From assembly GCA_003222535.1 (NCBI GenBank), contig QHWJ01000256.1:1-44262 (forward strand): 44,262 nucleotides of DNA. Direction: 5' to 3'. Shown here in pieces: positions 1-8,706 of this stretch (its first letter is position 1; every line of letters begins with the position of its first letter). The stretch comes from Acidobacteriota bacterium. GTDB taxonomy: Bacteria; Acidobacteriota; Vicinamibacteria; Vicinamibacterales; CAVVIG01. Both the position numbers and the translations under genes were made by a program. Under the pieces are notes generated by a model. The model saw only the letters and a list, made by a program, of their open reading frames with translations. It did no database searches and had not been told where the DNA came from.

Positions 1-183
1 ACGCGAAGACTGTCACGCAGAACGGACGGGCAAATCTCCGCATTGCGACCTCCGTGGCCCGGTTGGCAAACCTTACACTAACGCCAGCAACGGCAATCGG
101 TTCCCAATTGTTAAAAGATTGTTACTGCCGGCGAAAATCCAACCCGTTGAGTTACAGATCCTGACAATCACAGTCCGATTCCG

Positions 184-882
184 ATGGCGCTGCTGATCGT
201 CGAAGACGAGCCGAACATCCGGGAGCTCGTGCGCTCGCATCTGGAGTCCGAAGGCTACGAATGCGTCTCGGTCGCCGACGGACGTGACGCGCTCGACCTC
301 GTGAACCGGCAACCCTTCGACGTGATCCTGCTGGATCTCATGCTGCCCGGAACCGACGGCCTGAGTCTGTGCCGGGCAATCCGGAACGAGGGTCGCAATC
401 GCGAGGCGCCCATTTTGATGCTCACCGCCCGCCGCGAAGAGGGGGACAAGCTCGCTGGTTTCGATCACGGCGCCGACGATTATCTGACCAAGCCGTTCAG
501 CATGAAGGAATTGAGCGCAAGAGTCGGCGCGCTGACGCGTCGCATCCGCCGCACCACGCTGGACCGGCTCGCGGCCGCCCGCCCGATCGCCATGAAGGGC
601 GTGCGGCTCGACCCTGCTCGTCGAAGCGTTCGCGTTCGTGGTGTGGACGTCCCGATGACGCCGCACGAATTCCGCCTGCTGTATCGGCTGGCGTTCAACC
701 CCGGTGAGGTGTTCACGCGCGAGCGGCTCCTCGCGGAAATCTGGCAGGGCGAGGCGTTCGTCACGGGACGGAGCATCGACACGCTCGTACGCCGTATCCG
801 TCTCAAGATCGAACCCGATCCGGCAGCTCCGCGTTACATCCTCACCGTCTGGGGAGACGGATACAAGTTCGCCGATGATTAG
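184..882 (+). CDS. OmpR/PhoB-family response regulator
   Basis: DNA-binding response regulator of 232 residues, normal length for the OmpR/PhoB family. The receiver domain (about residues 2-115) has the acidic pair E7/D8, the phospho-acceptor D51 in the motif LLDLMLP, T81 and K103 (LTKPF). A C-terminal winged helix follows (about 135-230), ending in the usual TVWGDGYKF. The start ATG gives the standard MxLLIVEDE opening; no strong ribosome binding site is visible before it. The gene overlaps the downstream histidine kinase by 8 nt (ATGATTAG), so the two are translationally coupled and form a cognate pair. What it regulates is not shown by the sequence; the nearest candidate is the secreted VCBS protein that follows on the same strand. 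Confidence 0.95.
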   Translation: MALLIVEDEPNIRELVRSHLESEGYECVSVADGRDALDLVNRQPFDVILLDLMLPGTDGLSLCRAIRNEGRNREAPILMLTARREEGDKLAGFDHGADDYLTKPFSMKELSARVGALTRRIRRTTLDRLAAARPIAMKGVRLDPARRSVRVRGVDVPMTPHEFRLLYRLAFNPGEVFTRERLLAEIWQGEAFVTGRSIDTLVRRIRLKIEPDPAAPRYILTVWGDGYKFADD

Positions 883-2263
883 TGCGCTCCATCGCAGCCT
901 GTATTGGCGGATTGCGCTCGGATTCATCCTCTGCACCGCAGGCGTGCTCACGCTCCAGGCCGCCGTCGTGTTCGCGCTGCTGAATCGAACCGAGGCCGTC
1001 GGCGAGAGTCTCACACAAGCTGCCAGCTCGGCGCTGGGACAGGCCATCTCGACCGAGCCGCACCGCGATCTCCAGCAATTCTTCAAAGAACACTACCCGA
1101 GCCCGCCGCGATCGTTGTTTGCCGTGGTGACCACGGGCCAAGTGTTGACCGCCGGCCGCAAGCTGGCGTCCGACCGCCTTGTCGAGTTCGTTCTGGCAGA
1201 GTTTCGGAAGAGGCCGGTGCATTCCATTCCCCGCGGCTGGCAGGGCGATCCGTATCACGCGTCCGCGATTGTCGTCGGCGGAGAGATCGTTGGCGTCGTG
1301 GCCGTCGTGCCGGAAACGTGGATCGAACGTCTTGGGCCGGCGTTGTTGACCTCCAGCCTCGGATTGCTCCTCGTGGGCACGGCGCTGTCCTCGATCTTCA
1401 TTTTCGGTCCCGCACACCGGCGACTGAAGGAACTGGAGTCCGTCGCGCTCCGGCTTGGCGCGGGAGACATGGGTGTCAGGGCGCGCGATGAGGGCGGCGA
1501 CGAGGTGGCGCGGGTTGCCCGCGCGTTCAATCACATGGCCGCGGATCTAGCCGCGTCAGACCGTGCCCGCCGCTTGTTGCTCGCCGACGTATCACACGAA
1601 TTGATGACACCGCTCACAGCCGTCCGCGGATACCAGGAACGCCTTGCGGCGGATCCGGCGATTCGCAGCTCGCCGTCTCTCTCGCGATCGATCGCCGTCA
1701 TCGGCGACGAAACGCAGCGCGTGGAACGGATCGTCGGCGACCTCCTCGATCTCGCCAAGCTGGAAGGCGGCGCCGATTCCCTCGATCTGCAAGACGTGTC
1801 GGTCGAAGGACTGTTCGGGCGCGTGGCGGCAAGACATGCGCCGCAGGCCGGCGCGAAGGCGCTGAGCGTTTCGACGACGGTCGCACCCGGAGCGGAGATT
1901 GTGTACGGCGATCGCTTTCGACTCGAACAAGCGCTGCAGAATCTCGCGGCGAATGCCGTTCGCCACGCGCCGCGCAGTGGACACGTCGACCTTCGCGGCG
2001 AATTACGTGGAGGCGGCATCGCGTTGACGGTGGCGGACAACGGGCCCGGCATCGCACCTGAGCACGTCGCGTTTGTCTTCGATCGGTTTTACAAGGCTGA
2101 TTCCGCGCGGTCCGGCGACTCCGGCGGCAGCGGTCTCGGCCTCTCGATCGTCCGCGCGATTGTCGAACGACACGGCGGTTCGGTGAGCGTGTCAAGTGAA
2201 CCCGGAGCCGACACCGTGTTCACGATCTGGCTTCCGCCGCCGAATCTTTCCACGACGCAGTGA
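875..2263 (+). CDS. Membrane sensor histidine kinase (HAMP-HisKA-HATPase)
   Basis: Sensor kinase of 462 residues that phosphorylates the overlapping response regulator. TM1 lies at about 13-36 and TM2 at about 153-178, enclosing a periplasmic sensor region of about 115 residues with no recognised fold. HAMP covers about 179-230. The H-box DVSHELMTPLTAVRGY puts the phospho-accepting histidine at 241. The ATPase domain has an N-box with N356/N360, the D-box DNGPG at 388-392 and the glycine-rich GGSGLGLSI near 417-425. The ATG at 875 was chosen because it overlaps the upstream stop and is followed directly by TM1; a longer upstream frame only reads through the regulator gene. Architecture resembles BaeS/CpxA-type envelope stress kinases, but the signal is unknown. 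Confidence 0.94.
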   Translation: MISALHRSLYWRIALGFILCTAGVLTLQAAVVFALLNRTEAVGESLTQAASSALGQAISTEPHRDLQQFFKEHYPSPPRSLFAVVTTGQVLTAGRKLASDRLVEFVLAEFRKRPVHSIPRGWQGDPYHASAIVVGGEIVGVVAVVPETWIERLGPALLTSSLGLLLVGTALSSIFIFGPAHRRLKELESVALRLGAGDMGVRARDEGGDEVARVARAFNHMAADLAASDRARRLLLADVSHELMTPLTAVRGYQERLAADPAIRSSPSLSRSIAVIGDETQRVERIVGDLLDLAKLEGGADSLDLQDVSVEGLFGRVAARHAPQAGAKALSVSTTVAPGAEIVYGDRFRLEQALQNLAANAVRHAPRSGHVDLRGELRGGGIALTVADNGPGIAPEHVAFVFDRFYKADSARSGDSGGSGLGLSIVRAIVERHGGSVSVSSEPGADTVFTIWLPPPNLSTTQ

Positions 2264-2315
2264 CCGTGACGGCGGCGCCGATCGTCTGGTGCCGCGGTCT
2301 GTCTTGTCGACATTC

Positions 2316-3962
2316 ATGACTCATTTGGTCCTGAAGAACGGCGTCGTTCTGGGAGTATTCGTGCTCACGATCCAGGCTCCGCAGCCGGTGACATTTGTGG
2401 ACATCACCGACCGTGCCGGCGTCCGGTTTGTCCACCGCAACGGCGCGTCCGGCAACAAGTTGTACCCCGAGCTTTTTGGCGGCGGCGTCGCGGTGCTCGA
2501 TGCCGACGGGGATGGCTGGCCCGACCTGCTGTTTGTCAACGGCACCGATTGGCGCGCACCGCGACGGTCGCGATGCGGCCTGTATCGCAACAATCACGAC
2601 AACACATTCACCGACATCACGGCCGGCAGCGGGCTGGATCTGGTCGAGGGATACGCGCTCGGCGCCTCGGTCGCGGATTACGACAATGACGGCCGCGAGG
2701 ATGTCTTCGTGACGACCGTCGAAGGCGGCCGGCTGTTTCACAACGACGGCCGCGGCCGGTTTCTCGACGTCACCGATCGCGCGGGCATCCGCAATCACGA
2801 CTTCGCGGTCAGCGCGGCGTGGCTGGATTACGACCGCGACGGCCTGGCCGATTTGTTCATCGGGAACTACGTGAAATGGTCAGCGGACGATGAAGTCGCC
2901 TGCGCGCAAGAGGGAGTGAGAGGCTACTGCGGTCCGGATGCCTACAGACCCGTCGCGCCCGGGCTCTATCGGAATCTTGGCGGCGGCCGGTTCGAGGACG
3001 CCACCGCTGCGGCAGGGCTGAACGAGACGGCGAAGGCAATGGGGGTCGTCGTGCTCGACTATAACCTCGACGGATGGCCGGACATCTTCGTCGGGAGTGA
3101 CCGCGTCCCGGCAAGGCTTTATCGCAACGATGGTCACGGCCGGTTTGTCGACGAGGCATTGCGATCCGGCGTCGCGCTGAGCGAACAGGGAACGGCTCGC
3201 GCGAACATGGGAGCCGACGCCGCCGACTACGATCGCTCGGGCCGTCCTCACCTGGTCGTCGGCAATTTTCTCAACGAGATGCTCGGTCTGTATCACAACA
3301 ACGGCGACCAGTTCGTGGATGTCGCGCCGCGATCACCGGTCGGCCGGGCGAGTCTGCTGTCGGTGACGTGGGGGGTGTTCTTTCTTGATTACGATCTGGA
3401 TGGCTTTCCCGACATCTTCGCGGCCAACGGCGGCACCGACGAGTCGCAAGGGATGGATGCGCGAGCGCGGCTCAGCCAGGCGCCGCTCCTGCTGCGAAAT
3501 CGCGGAAGTGGGGCGTTCGAGAACGTCGCGCCCTCACTCGGCGTCGCGTTCAACCAGCCGATGATGGCGCGCGGGGCGGCGTACGCCGATTTCGACGGGG
3601 ACGGCGACCTCGACATCGCGGTGGCCACACTCGCCGGACCCGCGCGCCTCTTTCGGAACGACGGCGGCAACCGGAACAGCCGGCTGAGCGTCCGCGCCGT
3701 CGGCGCCCGCTCGAACAGGAGCGCCCTGGGAGCCGTCGTGCGCGTGAGCGGCGCGTCGGGGACGCAGTGGCAGATGGTGCACAGCGGTTCGAGCTACGCG
3801 TCGCAAAGCGATCTGACGCTGACATTCGGATTGGGCCGCGACATGCGTGCGTCGAAGGTCGAAGTGACCTGGCCATCCGGAGCCACGCAGACGTTCACCG
3901 GCGTCGCCGCGAACCAACTCGTGGTCATCGATGAATCGAGGGGACTTCGCAAAGCGCGATGA
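2316..3962 (+). CDS. Secreted VCBS/FG-GAP repeat protein with C-terminal ASPIC/UnbV domain
   Basis: Exported protein of about 548 residues. An N-terminal hydrophobic segment (about 5-20) serves as signal peptide. Repeats with calcium-binding loops follow, for example DADGDGWPD, DYDNDGRED, DYDRDGLAD, DYNLDGWPD, DYDLDGFPD and DFDGDGDLD, as in seven-bladed integrin-like propellers. The last ~85 residues form an ASPIC/UnbV domain with the usual SGSSYASQSD, LTFGLG and VEVTWPSG signatures. One loop (DYDRSGRPH) is degenerate. The ATG at 2316 directly precedes the signal peptide; the frame upstream overlaps the kinase gene. It lies 52 nt after the kinase, so co-transcription is likely. A paralogue with a lipobox is encoded convergently at 6898-8667. 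Family members are abundant in Acidobacteriota, usually beside TPR proteins and TonB receptors; their ligand is unknown. Confidence 0.9.
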   Translation: MTHLVLKNGVVLGVFVLTIQAPQPVTFVDITDRAGVRFVHRNGASGNKLYPELFGGGVAVLDADGDGWPDLLFVNGTDWRAPRRSRCGLYRNNHDNTFTDITAGSGLDLVEGYALGASVADYDNDGREDVFVTTVEGGRLFHNDGRGRFLDVTDRAGIRNHDFAVSAAWLDYDRDGLADLFIGNYVKWSADDEVACAQEGVRGYCGPDAYRPVAPGLYRNLGGGRFEDATAAAGLNETAKAMGVVVLDYNLDGWPDIFVGSDRVPARLYRNDGHGRFVDEALRSGVALSEQGTARANMGADAADYDRSGRPHLVVGNFLNEMLGLYHNNGDQFVDVAPRSPVGRASLLSVTWGVFFLDYDLDGFPDIFAANGGTDESQGMDARARLSQAPLLLRNRGSGAFENVAPSLGVAFNQPMMARGAAYADFDGDGDLDIAVATLAGPARLFRNDGGNRNSRLSVRAVGARSNRSALGAVVRVSGASGTQWQMVHSGSSYASQSDLTLTFGLGRDMRASKVEVTWPSGATQTFTGVAANQLVVIDESRGLRKAR

Positions 3963-3981
3963 CTCGAACGACGCCGTTCGC

Positions 3982-3995
3982 GCCTAGGCCTAGGC
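3982..3995. repeat. Perfect 14-bp palindrome between convergent stop codons
   Basis: GCCTAGGCCTAGGC is fully self-complementary and fills the 33-bp gap between the plus-strand VCBS gene and the minus-strand thioredoxin-fold gene, touching the stop of the latter. No T-run follows. It may act as a bidirectional terminator or protein site; function is not shown. Confidence 0.5.
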
Positions 3996-5333
3996 CTACG
4001 GCTTTCTCGTTTGTCGAGACAGCTCCTCCTCGACGACGCGTTTGAGGAAATCGAACGGCGGAAGAAACGGCGGCGGCCCGGGAACCAACCGGCCGTTGAT
4101 GAGGAAGCCCGGTGCGCGCGTGATTCCGTAGCGCGCGGCCTCGTCGATCGTCTGTTTGATCGCGGCCTGATGCTGTCGTTGTTCGACGCAACTGTCGAAT
4201 GCCGCACGATTCAATCCGGCGTCGGCCGCCGCCTGTTTCAGGCGCGCCGCGTCGACGGCGCCAGGCGGGAGGACGACCGCGTCGTGATACGGCCAGAAGC
4301 GGCCCTGGGCGTTGGCGCACTGCGCAGCTTCGGCGGCGGCGATGGAACCCGGACCGAGCAGCGGTAGATGCTTGAACACCAGCCGGACGCGTCCATCGAA
4401 CGCTTCCGTCACTCTGGTGAACGCCTGGGCGTATCTGGCATACGACGCGCTGGCGAGATCGCCGAACACTACGAGCACGACGGCCGCATTTTCCGATCCC
4501 AACGCGGCATCCTGCGGCGTTCGATCGACTTCAACGCGCGGGGGCGCCAGAAACACCTCGGCCCGCGTCGAAACTTTCATCAGCTCCTCGAGATAATTCA
4601 TCTTCGCGACTTCGGGCTCCGATATCCGTTCCAGCCAGGCCCGAAGCGCCGGCTTCATCTCGTCGAGCGTCGCGCCGCGCGTCAGATCTCCGAGGCTCTG
4701 GTACAACGAGACGACCGCCGACTCGGGCATCGTGATGATTCGTTTGGGAATCTCCTCTTTGAGCAACGCCTCCGTCGTCATTCCGCGCGCAGCCGCTTCA
4801 CGCGCGAGCAGCTCGTCCGCGACCATCGCGTCCAGGACACGGCGCCGGTTGTCGTACAGCTGACGGGCCAATCCGAGGTAACTCGCCGGATCGCGACGCT
4901 GCCACTCGCGATCCACGTCAGCGAGCGTGATGATGCGATCGCCGACCTTCGCGGCAGGCTCGCCGCCCGCGATGGCAATCGACGCCGCCACGGCCGCCGG
5001 CGACGTGTGGCCGGCTGAACTGTCCGGAGCACCAAGAACAAGCTGAAACGATCCCGTTTCCCCTGGGGACGGCCCGTAGCTGACGGTCAACACGTACGTG
5101 CCGGGCGGCATCGACCTGGTCGGCGCAACCGCGACGATGCGATTGCCGCCGACGGCGTCGATCGTCAGCGGCACGAGATTGAGCGTGACGAATGGAAGGA
5201 ACCCGAAGTTCTCGCCCGTGATCGTCAGGCGGTCCCCGGCCGCGTCGGGCACCGCGCTCGCCACGACGACCTGTCGGGGTTGTTGCGCGAACAGGACGGC
5301 GGCCGTCAATAGGATGGAGGCCGCGATGTTCAT
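3996..5333 (-). CDS. Exported IPT-like / SurA-like / DsbA-type thioredoxin-fold fusion without CxxC
   Basis: Periplasmic protein of 445 residues. After a signal peptide (MNIAASILLTAAVLFAQQ) comes an IPT/TIG-like Ig fold (about 20-95). A SurA-type chaperone segment follows (about 115-225, starting VGDRIITLADVDREW). The C-terminal DsbA/Thioredoxin_4-type fold (about 255-440) keeps the family features AAQCANAQGRFWPYHDAVV and RAPGFLINGRLVPG, including the cis-proline loop. Where active relatives have CPxC, this protein reads DLASASYARY, so both catalytic cysteines are gone and thiol oxidoreductase activity is not expected; a chaperone or scaffold role is likelier. The start at 5333 was chosen because it gives a clean signal peptide and a 4-nt ATGA overlap with the upstream TPR gene. 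Last gene of the receptor/ASPIC/TPR operon. Confidence 0.82.
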   Translation of the reverse strand: MNIAASILLTAAVLFAQQPRQVVVASAVPDAAGDRLTITGENFGFLPFVTLNLVPLTIDAVGGNRIVAVAPTRSMPPGTYVLTVSYGPSPGETGSFQLVLGAPDSSAGHTSPAAVAASIAIAGGEPAAKVGDRIITLADVDREWQRRDPASYLGLARQLYDNRRRVLDAMVADELLAREAAARGMTTEALLKEEIPKRIITMPESAVVSLYQSLGDLTRGATLDEMKPALRAWLERISEPEVAKMNYLEELMKVSTRAEVFLAPPRVEVDRTPQDAALGSENAAVVLVVFGDLASASYARYAQAFTRVTEAFDGRVRLVFKHLPLLGPGSIAAAEAAQCANAQGRFWPYHDAVVLPPGAVDAARLKQAAADAGLNRAAFDSCVEQRQHQAAIKQTIDEAARYGITRAPGFLINGRLVPGPPPFLPPFDFLKRVVEEELSRQTRKP

Positions 5334-6901
5334 GGCAGCTCGCCGTCGGTCCACGGCGTCAGACACGGTTCGCGGCGTTCGTAGCGGTCGAGATTGTGCG
5401 CGAGCCGCGCGACCACGGCATGCAGCGAGCTGTTCGCGGCGCCTTTCAGCAGATCGCGCTGCACGGACGCGGCCTCGTCAAACCGGCCGGATGCCGCCAG
5501 CGCCATCGCGAACGTTTCACCGAGATCGAGCGTGCGTTGTTCTTTCCCCAGGAGCGTCTGCACGAGCGCGAGCGCCCGCCCGCCGTCGCGCACCGTGTCG
5601 TCCGGCGCCGACGCGAGAAGACGCGCCAGACCGTGCGCGAAGAAGGGCTGGTCCGGGTACCTCTTCATCGCATCCGACAACGCCCGGCGCGCGTCGCGAT
5701 AGCGGTGGAGCTGTACGAACGCAATCGCGCGGTTGAATCGTGCTTCAGAGTTGTCTGGGGTTTCGACCAGTACCTGGTCGTACTGCGGAAGCGCGTCCGC
5801 GGCGCGGCCGACATGGCGCAGGCCGTTGGCGAACCTGAGCCGTGCGTCGGTGTAATTCGGTTTGATCTCGAGCGCGGCCGACAAGTGCTCGATGGCTTCA
5901 GCGTGGCGGCCTTGCGTCTGGAACAGAACCGCGAGGCTGTACTGCGCCAGGTGGTAACCGGGAGAGGTCCGTACGACTCGTTCGAACTGATCCTGTGCGC
6001 CGGCGACGTCGCCCATCATGTACAGCGCCGTGCCGAGGCGGTGCCGGAGGGCGGCGTGGTCCGGCGCGAGCTCGAGGCCGTGTCGAAATAGCGCCGCCGC
6101 GCCCGGCCAGTCTTTGTTATCCAGCGCCTGAATTCCCCGGGACTCATACGTCTGCGGACTTTCGAGCAACGCTTCGAGCTCGACGATCAACGGATCCGCC
6201 GGCAGCACCTGGCGATCTTCGCGCAGGCGAAGATGGATCGCCGCCTGCTTCGTGTCGCCGGTCGCGCGGTACGCCATCGCGAGCGGATAGTGGACGGCGG
6301 CAGCCTGCGGGTCCTGCCGCAATACCGCTTCGAGATGCTCGATCGCGCGCGCGTACTGTTGTTCGGCGAGCGCCACGCGCCCGAGCCCGAACAGCGCCGA
6401 CCGCGAGCGGGGCTGGAGCGACAGCGCCCTCTCGAAGTTGAGCTTCGCTTGTGCGGGTTGTCCCTCGTCGAGGTGCAGGTTGCCCAGCCACACCAGCGTC
6501 GCCACATCCTCGGGCTTCAGCTGAAGGGCGCGCTCGAAGGACGTGACCGCGTTGGCGAGGTCGCCGTTCTTGCGATGCAGGTGTCCGAGATAGTACGGCC
6601 AGCGAACGTCACCTGGCGCGAGCGTCTGCGCGTTGACGAGGCATGGTTTGGCCGCTTCGCGCTCGTCGGCGGCCATGAGCAACTTCCCGAACTCACCGTA
6701 CGCGTTTGCAAGTTCCATCGCGGTCGTGCTTCGCTTCTCAATCTTCCGCGTGAGTGTTTCGTAGCTCGTCCGCACCTGCGTTTGGGCGGACGGCGCCATC
6801 CTGGACACATCGGGCCGCGAGACCGCCTGCAGTCCCTCCCGTTCGTGAGCAGTGCAGCCGGCCGCGGCCGCGACGAGCAGCGCGAGGAGTGTCCGCGTCA
6901 C
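5330..6901 (-). CDS. TPR-repeat lipoprotein
   Basis: Lipoprotein of 523 residues with a short signal peptide and lipobox ending at Cys16 (AAAAGC). The rest is helical tetratricopeptide repeats, about ten copies, with the usual A-x-x-x-F/Y-x-x-A-L-x-L-x-P spacing (for example AVTSFERALQLKP and AIEHLEAVLRQDP). TPR proteins assemble protein complexes; here it probably sits on the periplasmic face of a membrane. It starts with GTG inside a 4-nt GTGA overlap with the upstream ASPIC lipoprotein gene and ends in an ATGA overlap with the thioredoxin-fold gene, so the three are translationally coupled. TPR and ASPIC/UnbV proteins recur as neighbours in Acidobacteriota, suggesting one machinery; its substrate is unknown. 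Confidence 0.9.
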   Translation of the reverse strand: MTRTLLALLVAAAAGCTAHEREGLQAVSRPDVSRMAPSAQTQVRTSYETLTRKIEKRSTTAMELANAYGEFGKLLMAADEREAAKPCLVNAQTLAPGDVRWPYYLGHLHRKNGDLANAVTSFERALQLKPEDVATLVWLGNLHLDEGQPAQAKLNFERALSLQPRSRSALFGLGRVALAEQQYARAIEHLEAVLRQDPQAAAVHYPLAMAYRATGDTKQAAIHLRLREDRQVLPADPLIVELEALLESPQTYESRGIQALDNKDWPGAAALFRHGLELAPDHAALRHRLGTALYMMGDVAGAQDQFERVVRTSPGYHLAQYSLAVLFQTQGRHAEAIEHLSAALEIKPNYTDARLRFANGLRHVGRAADALPQYDQVLVETPDNSEARFNRAIAFVQLHRYRDARRALSDAMKRYPDQPFFAHGLARLLASAPDDTVRDGGRALALVQTLLGKEQRTLDLGETFAMALAASGRFDEAASVQRDLLKGAANSSLHAVVARLAHNLDRYERREPCLTPWTDGELP

Positions 6902-8667
6902 CGTCGCTTCTTGCCTCCGCCCTCTCTCAACGTTGTGTACCGGTCGATTGTAACGTCAGCCCATTCCTCGATCCGGCCGTCCGGCCAACGTACTCGAAGC
7001 GTCGGCTTCTCCGTCGACCGGCCAAGACCGATCAGCACACGCGGATCATTCGCTGACGCGTAGCTCCCGTCGGCTCGCGCCCGTCGCCACAAGGTTGGAC
7101 CGGTCGGCCGCATGACGGCGACGGTCGCACCGAGGCTATCGCGACGTTCTCCGACCAGCCGCAACCCGAGCCAATGGTTGCGGTTTCCGAGGTTATTGAT
7201 CAGAAGCCTGACCGGACCGCTGTCGTTCGCGACGACGACGTCTGTGTCGCCGTCGTTATCGATGTCGCCGAACGCAGCACCGCGGCCGACTTCGGACAGC
7301 GCGAACACCCTGCCCGCCTTGCCGGTGACGTCCTCGAAGCGGCCGTCGCCGAGGTTTCGAAACAGCTGCTTCCGTTGATCGTACGGAAACCTGCCGTTCG
7401 CCCGCCCTTCCAACGCCACTTTCCCGTTGACCGTGAGGACGTCGAGCAGGCCGTCGTTGTCGAAATCAAACCAGGCGGTCCCGAACCCGGTGTACGGCAG
7501 GCTCGCGGGTCCAATCCGGGATTGCGCGCTGACGTCTTGAAACTGCCCGGTCCCGTCATTCACGAGCAGATCGTGCCCCTCGCCTGTGAGATTCGTGAAG
7601 AACAGGTCTTCGTCGCCATCGTTGTCGAAATCGCCGGCATCGACGCCCATGCTCGCTTCTGGTTTGCCGAGCTCGTTGACCGCGGCGCCCGACAACAGCG
7701 CCGTTTCCTTGAACGTGCCGTTGTGCTGATTGATCCACAACAGATTCTCGACGCCGTCGTTTGCGACGTAGATGTCGATCCAGCCGTCGCCGTTGAAATC
7801 CGCCGTCACGACGCCGAGCGCAGGGCCGAAGGTTGCGCCGGCGAGCGCTGCGGCGCTCACGTCGGCGAATTTCCCGTGTCCTACATTGTGGTACAGCCGG
7901 TCCGGTTGGCCGCCGTACGTGCGAGGTGGGCAGTAGTCACGCACGCCTGCCACGTTCGGACATCGCGTATCGTTCTCGAGGGTGTAATTGACGTTGTAGC
8001 CGACGTACAGATCCAACCAGCCGTCGCGATCGTAGTCGAGGAATGCCGCCGCGACCGCGACGCCCGGGTTGTCCTCGATCCCGCTCTGCTTCGAAATGTC
8101 GGTGAAGGTTCCGTCACAGTTGTTGTGAAACAGCTGATTCGTCCCGAAATTCGTCAGCAGCAGGTCGACGCAGCCGTCGTTGTCGATGTCGCCGGTCGCG
8201 ACGCCGAGCCCGTACTGCCGCGCTTCGATGCCGCTTTGCGCGGTGACGTCGGTGAAGTGCAGCACGCGCGTGCCGTCTTCGCGAACCCGCAGGTCGTTGC
8301 GAAACAGCCGTCCTGTCAGCGGCAGCGACCGCCCGGTCGGTGGCAGCAGCGCGTCGGCGAGTGATGTGCCGGCGCCCAGCATCTGTCCCTGGACGACATA
8401 GACATCGAGATCGCCGTCGTTGTCGTAGTCGAACAGCGCGACGCCCGGCGGCAGGATCTCGGGATAGAAAAACTGTCCCGATGCGCCGTTGAAGTGGACG
8501 AAGTCGAGGCCGGTTTCAGCCGCGCGATCGACGAACCAATCCGCCTGACTCGACGTCGAGCCGGCCACCGGATGGCGCGTGGACTCGACGTCAGGCTTGC
8601 TTCGCTGGCTGTTGCAGCCCGCGATGAGCACGACGGCCGACACTGCGAAGGCGGATCGCCCGGTCAC
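6898..8667 (-). CDS. VCBS/FG-GAP repeat lipoprotein with ASPIC/UnbV domain
   Basis: Lipoprotein of 589 residues with lipobox VLIAGC (Cys18). At least seven calcium-loop repeats are visible (DYDNDGDLD, DIDNDGCVD, DYDRDGWLD, DFNGDGWID, DFDNDGDED, DFDNDGLLD, DIDNDGDTD), consistent with a seven-bladed propeller. The C-terminal ~90 residues are an ASPIC/UnbV domain (GSYASANDPRVLIGLG, LRVRWPDG). It starts with GTG, 39 nt downstream of the Oar-like receptor gene, and overlaps the TPR gene by 4 nt. It is a paralogue of the secreted protein at 2316-3962 but is membrane-anchored. I infer a surface or periplasmic binding partner of the receptor; no enzyme activity is evident. Confidence 0.91.
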   Translation of the reverse strand: MTGRSAFAVSAVVLIAGCNSQRSKPDVESTRHPVAGSTSSQADWFVDRAAETGLDFVHFNGASGQFFYPEILPPGVALFDYDNDGDLDVYVVQGQMLGAGTSLADALLPPTGRSLPLTGRLFRNDLRVREDGTRVLHFTDVTAQSGIEARQYGLGVATGDIDNDGCVDLLLTNFGTNQLFHNNCDGTFTDISKQSGIEDNPGVAVAAAFLDYDRDGWLDLYVGYNVNYTLENDTRCPNVAGVRDYCPPRTYGGQPDRLYHNVGHGKFADVSAAALAGATFGPALGVVTADFNGDGWIDIYVANDGVENLLWINQHNGTFKETALLSGAAVNELGKPEASMGVDAGDFDNDGDEDLFFTNLTGEGHDLLVNDGTGQFQDVSAQSRIGPASLPYTGFGTAWFDFDNDGLLDVLTVNGKVALEGRANGRFPYDQRKQLFRNLGDGRFEDVTGKAGRVFALSEVGRGAAFGDIDNDGDTDVVVANDSGPVRLLINNLGNRNHWLGLRLVGERRDSLGATVAVMRPTGPTLWRRARADGSYASANDPRVLIGLGRSTEKPTLRVRWPDGRIEEWADVTIDRYTTLREGGGKKRR

Positions 8668-8706
8668 GCCCTTGTTATACCGGACCTGGACCCGTTCCTT
8701 TCCTTT

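Noticed and set aside
73-1086. Minus-strand open frame across the response regulator and kinase start
   Set aside because: Covers two well-supported genes on the other strand and has no domain-like sequence.
5098-5736. Plus-strand open frame opposite the TPR and thioredoxin-fold genes
   Set aside because: Arginine/alanine-rich shadow of two coupled minus-strand genes.
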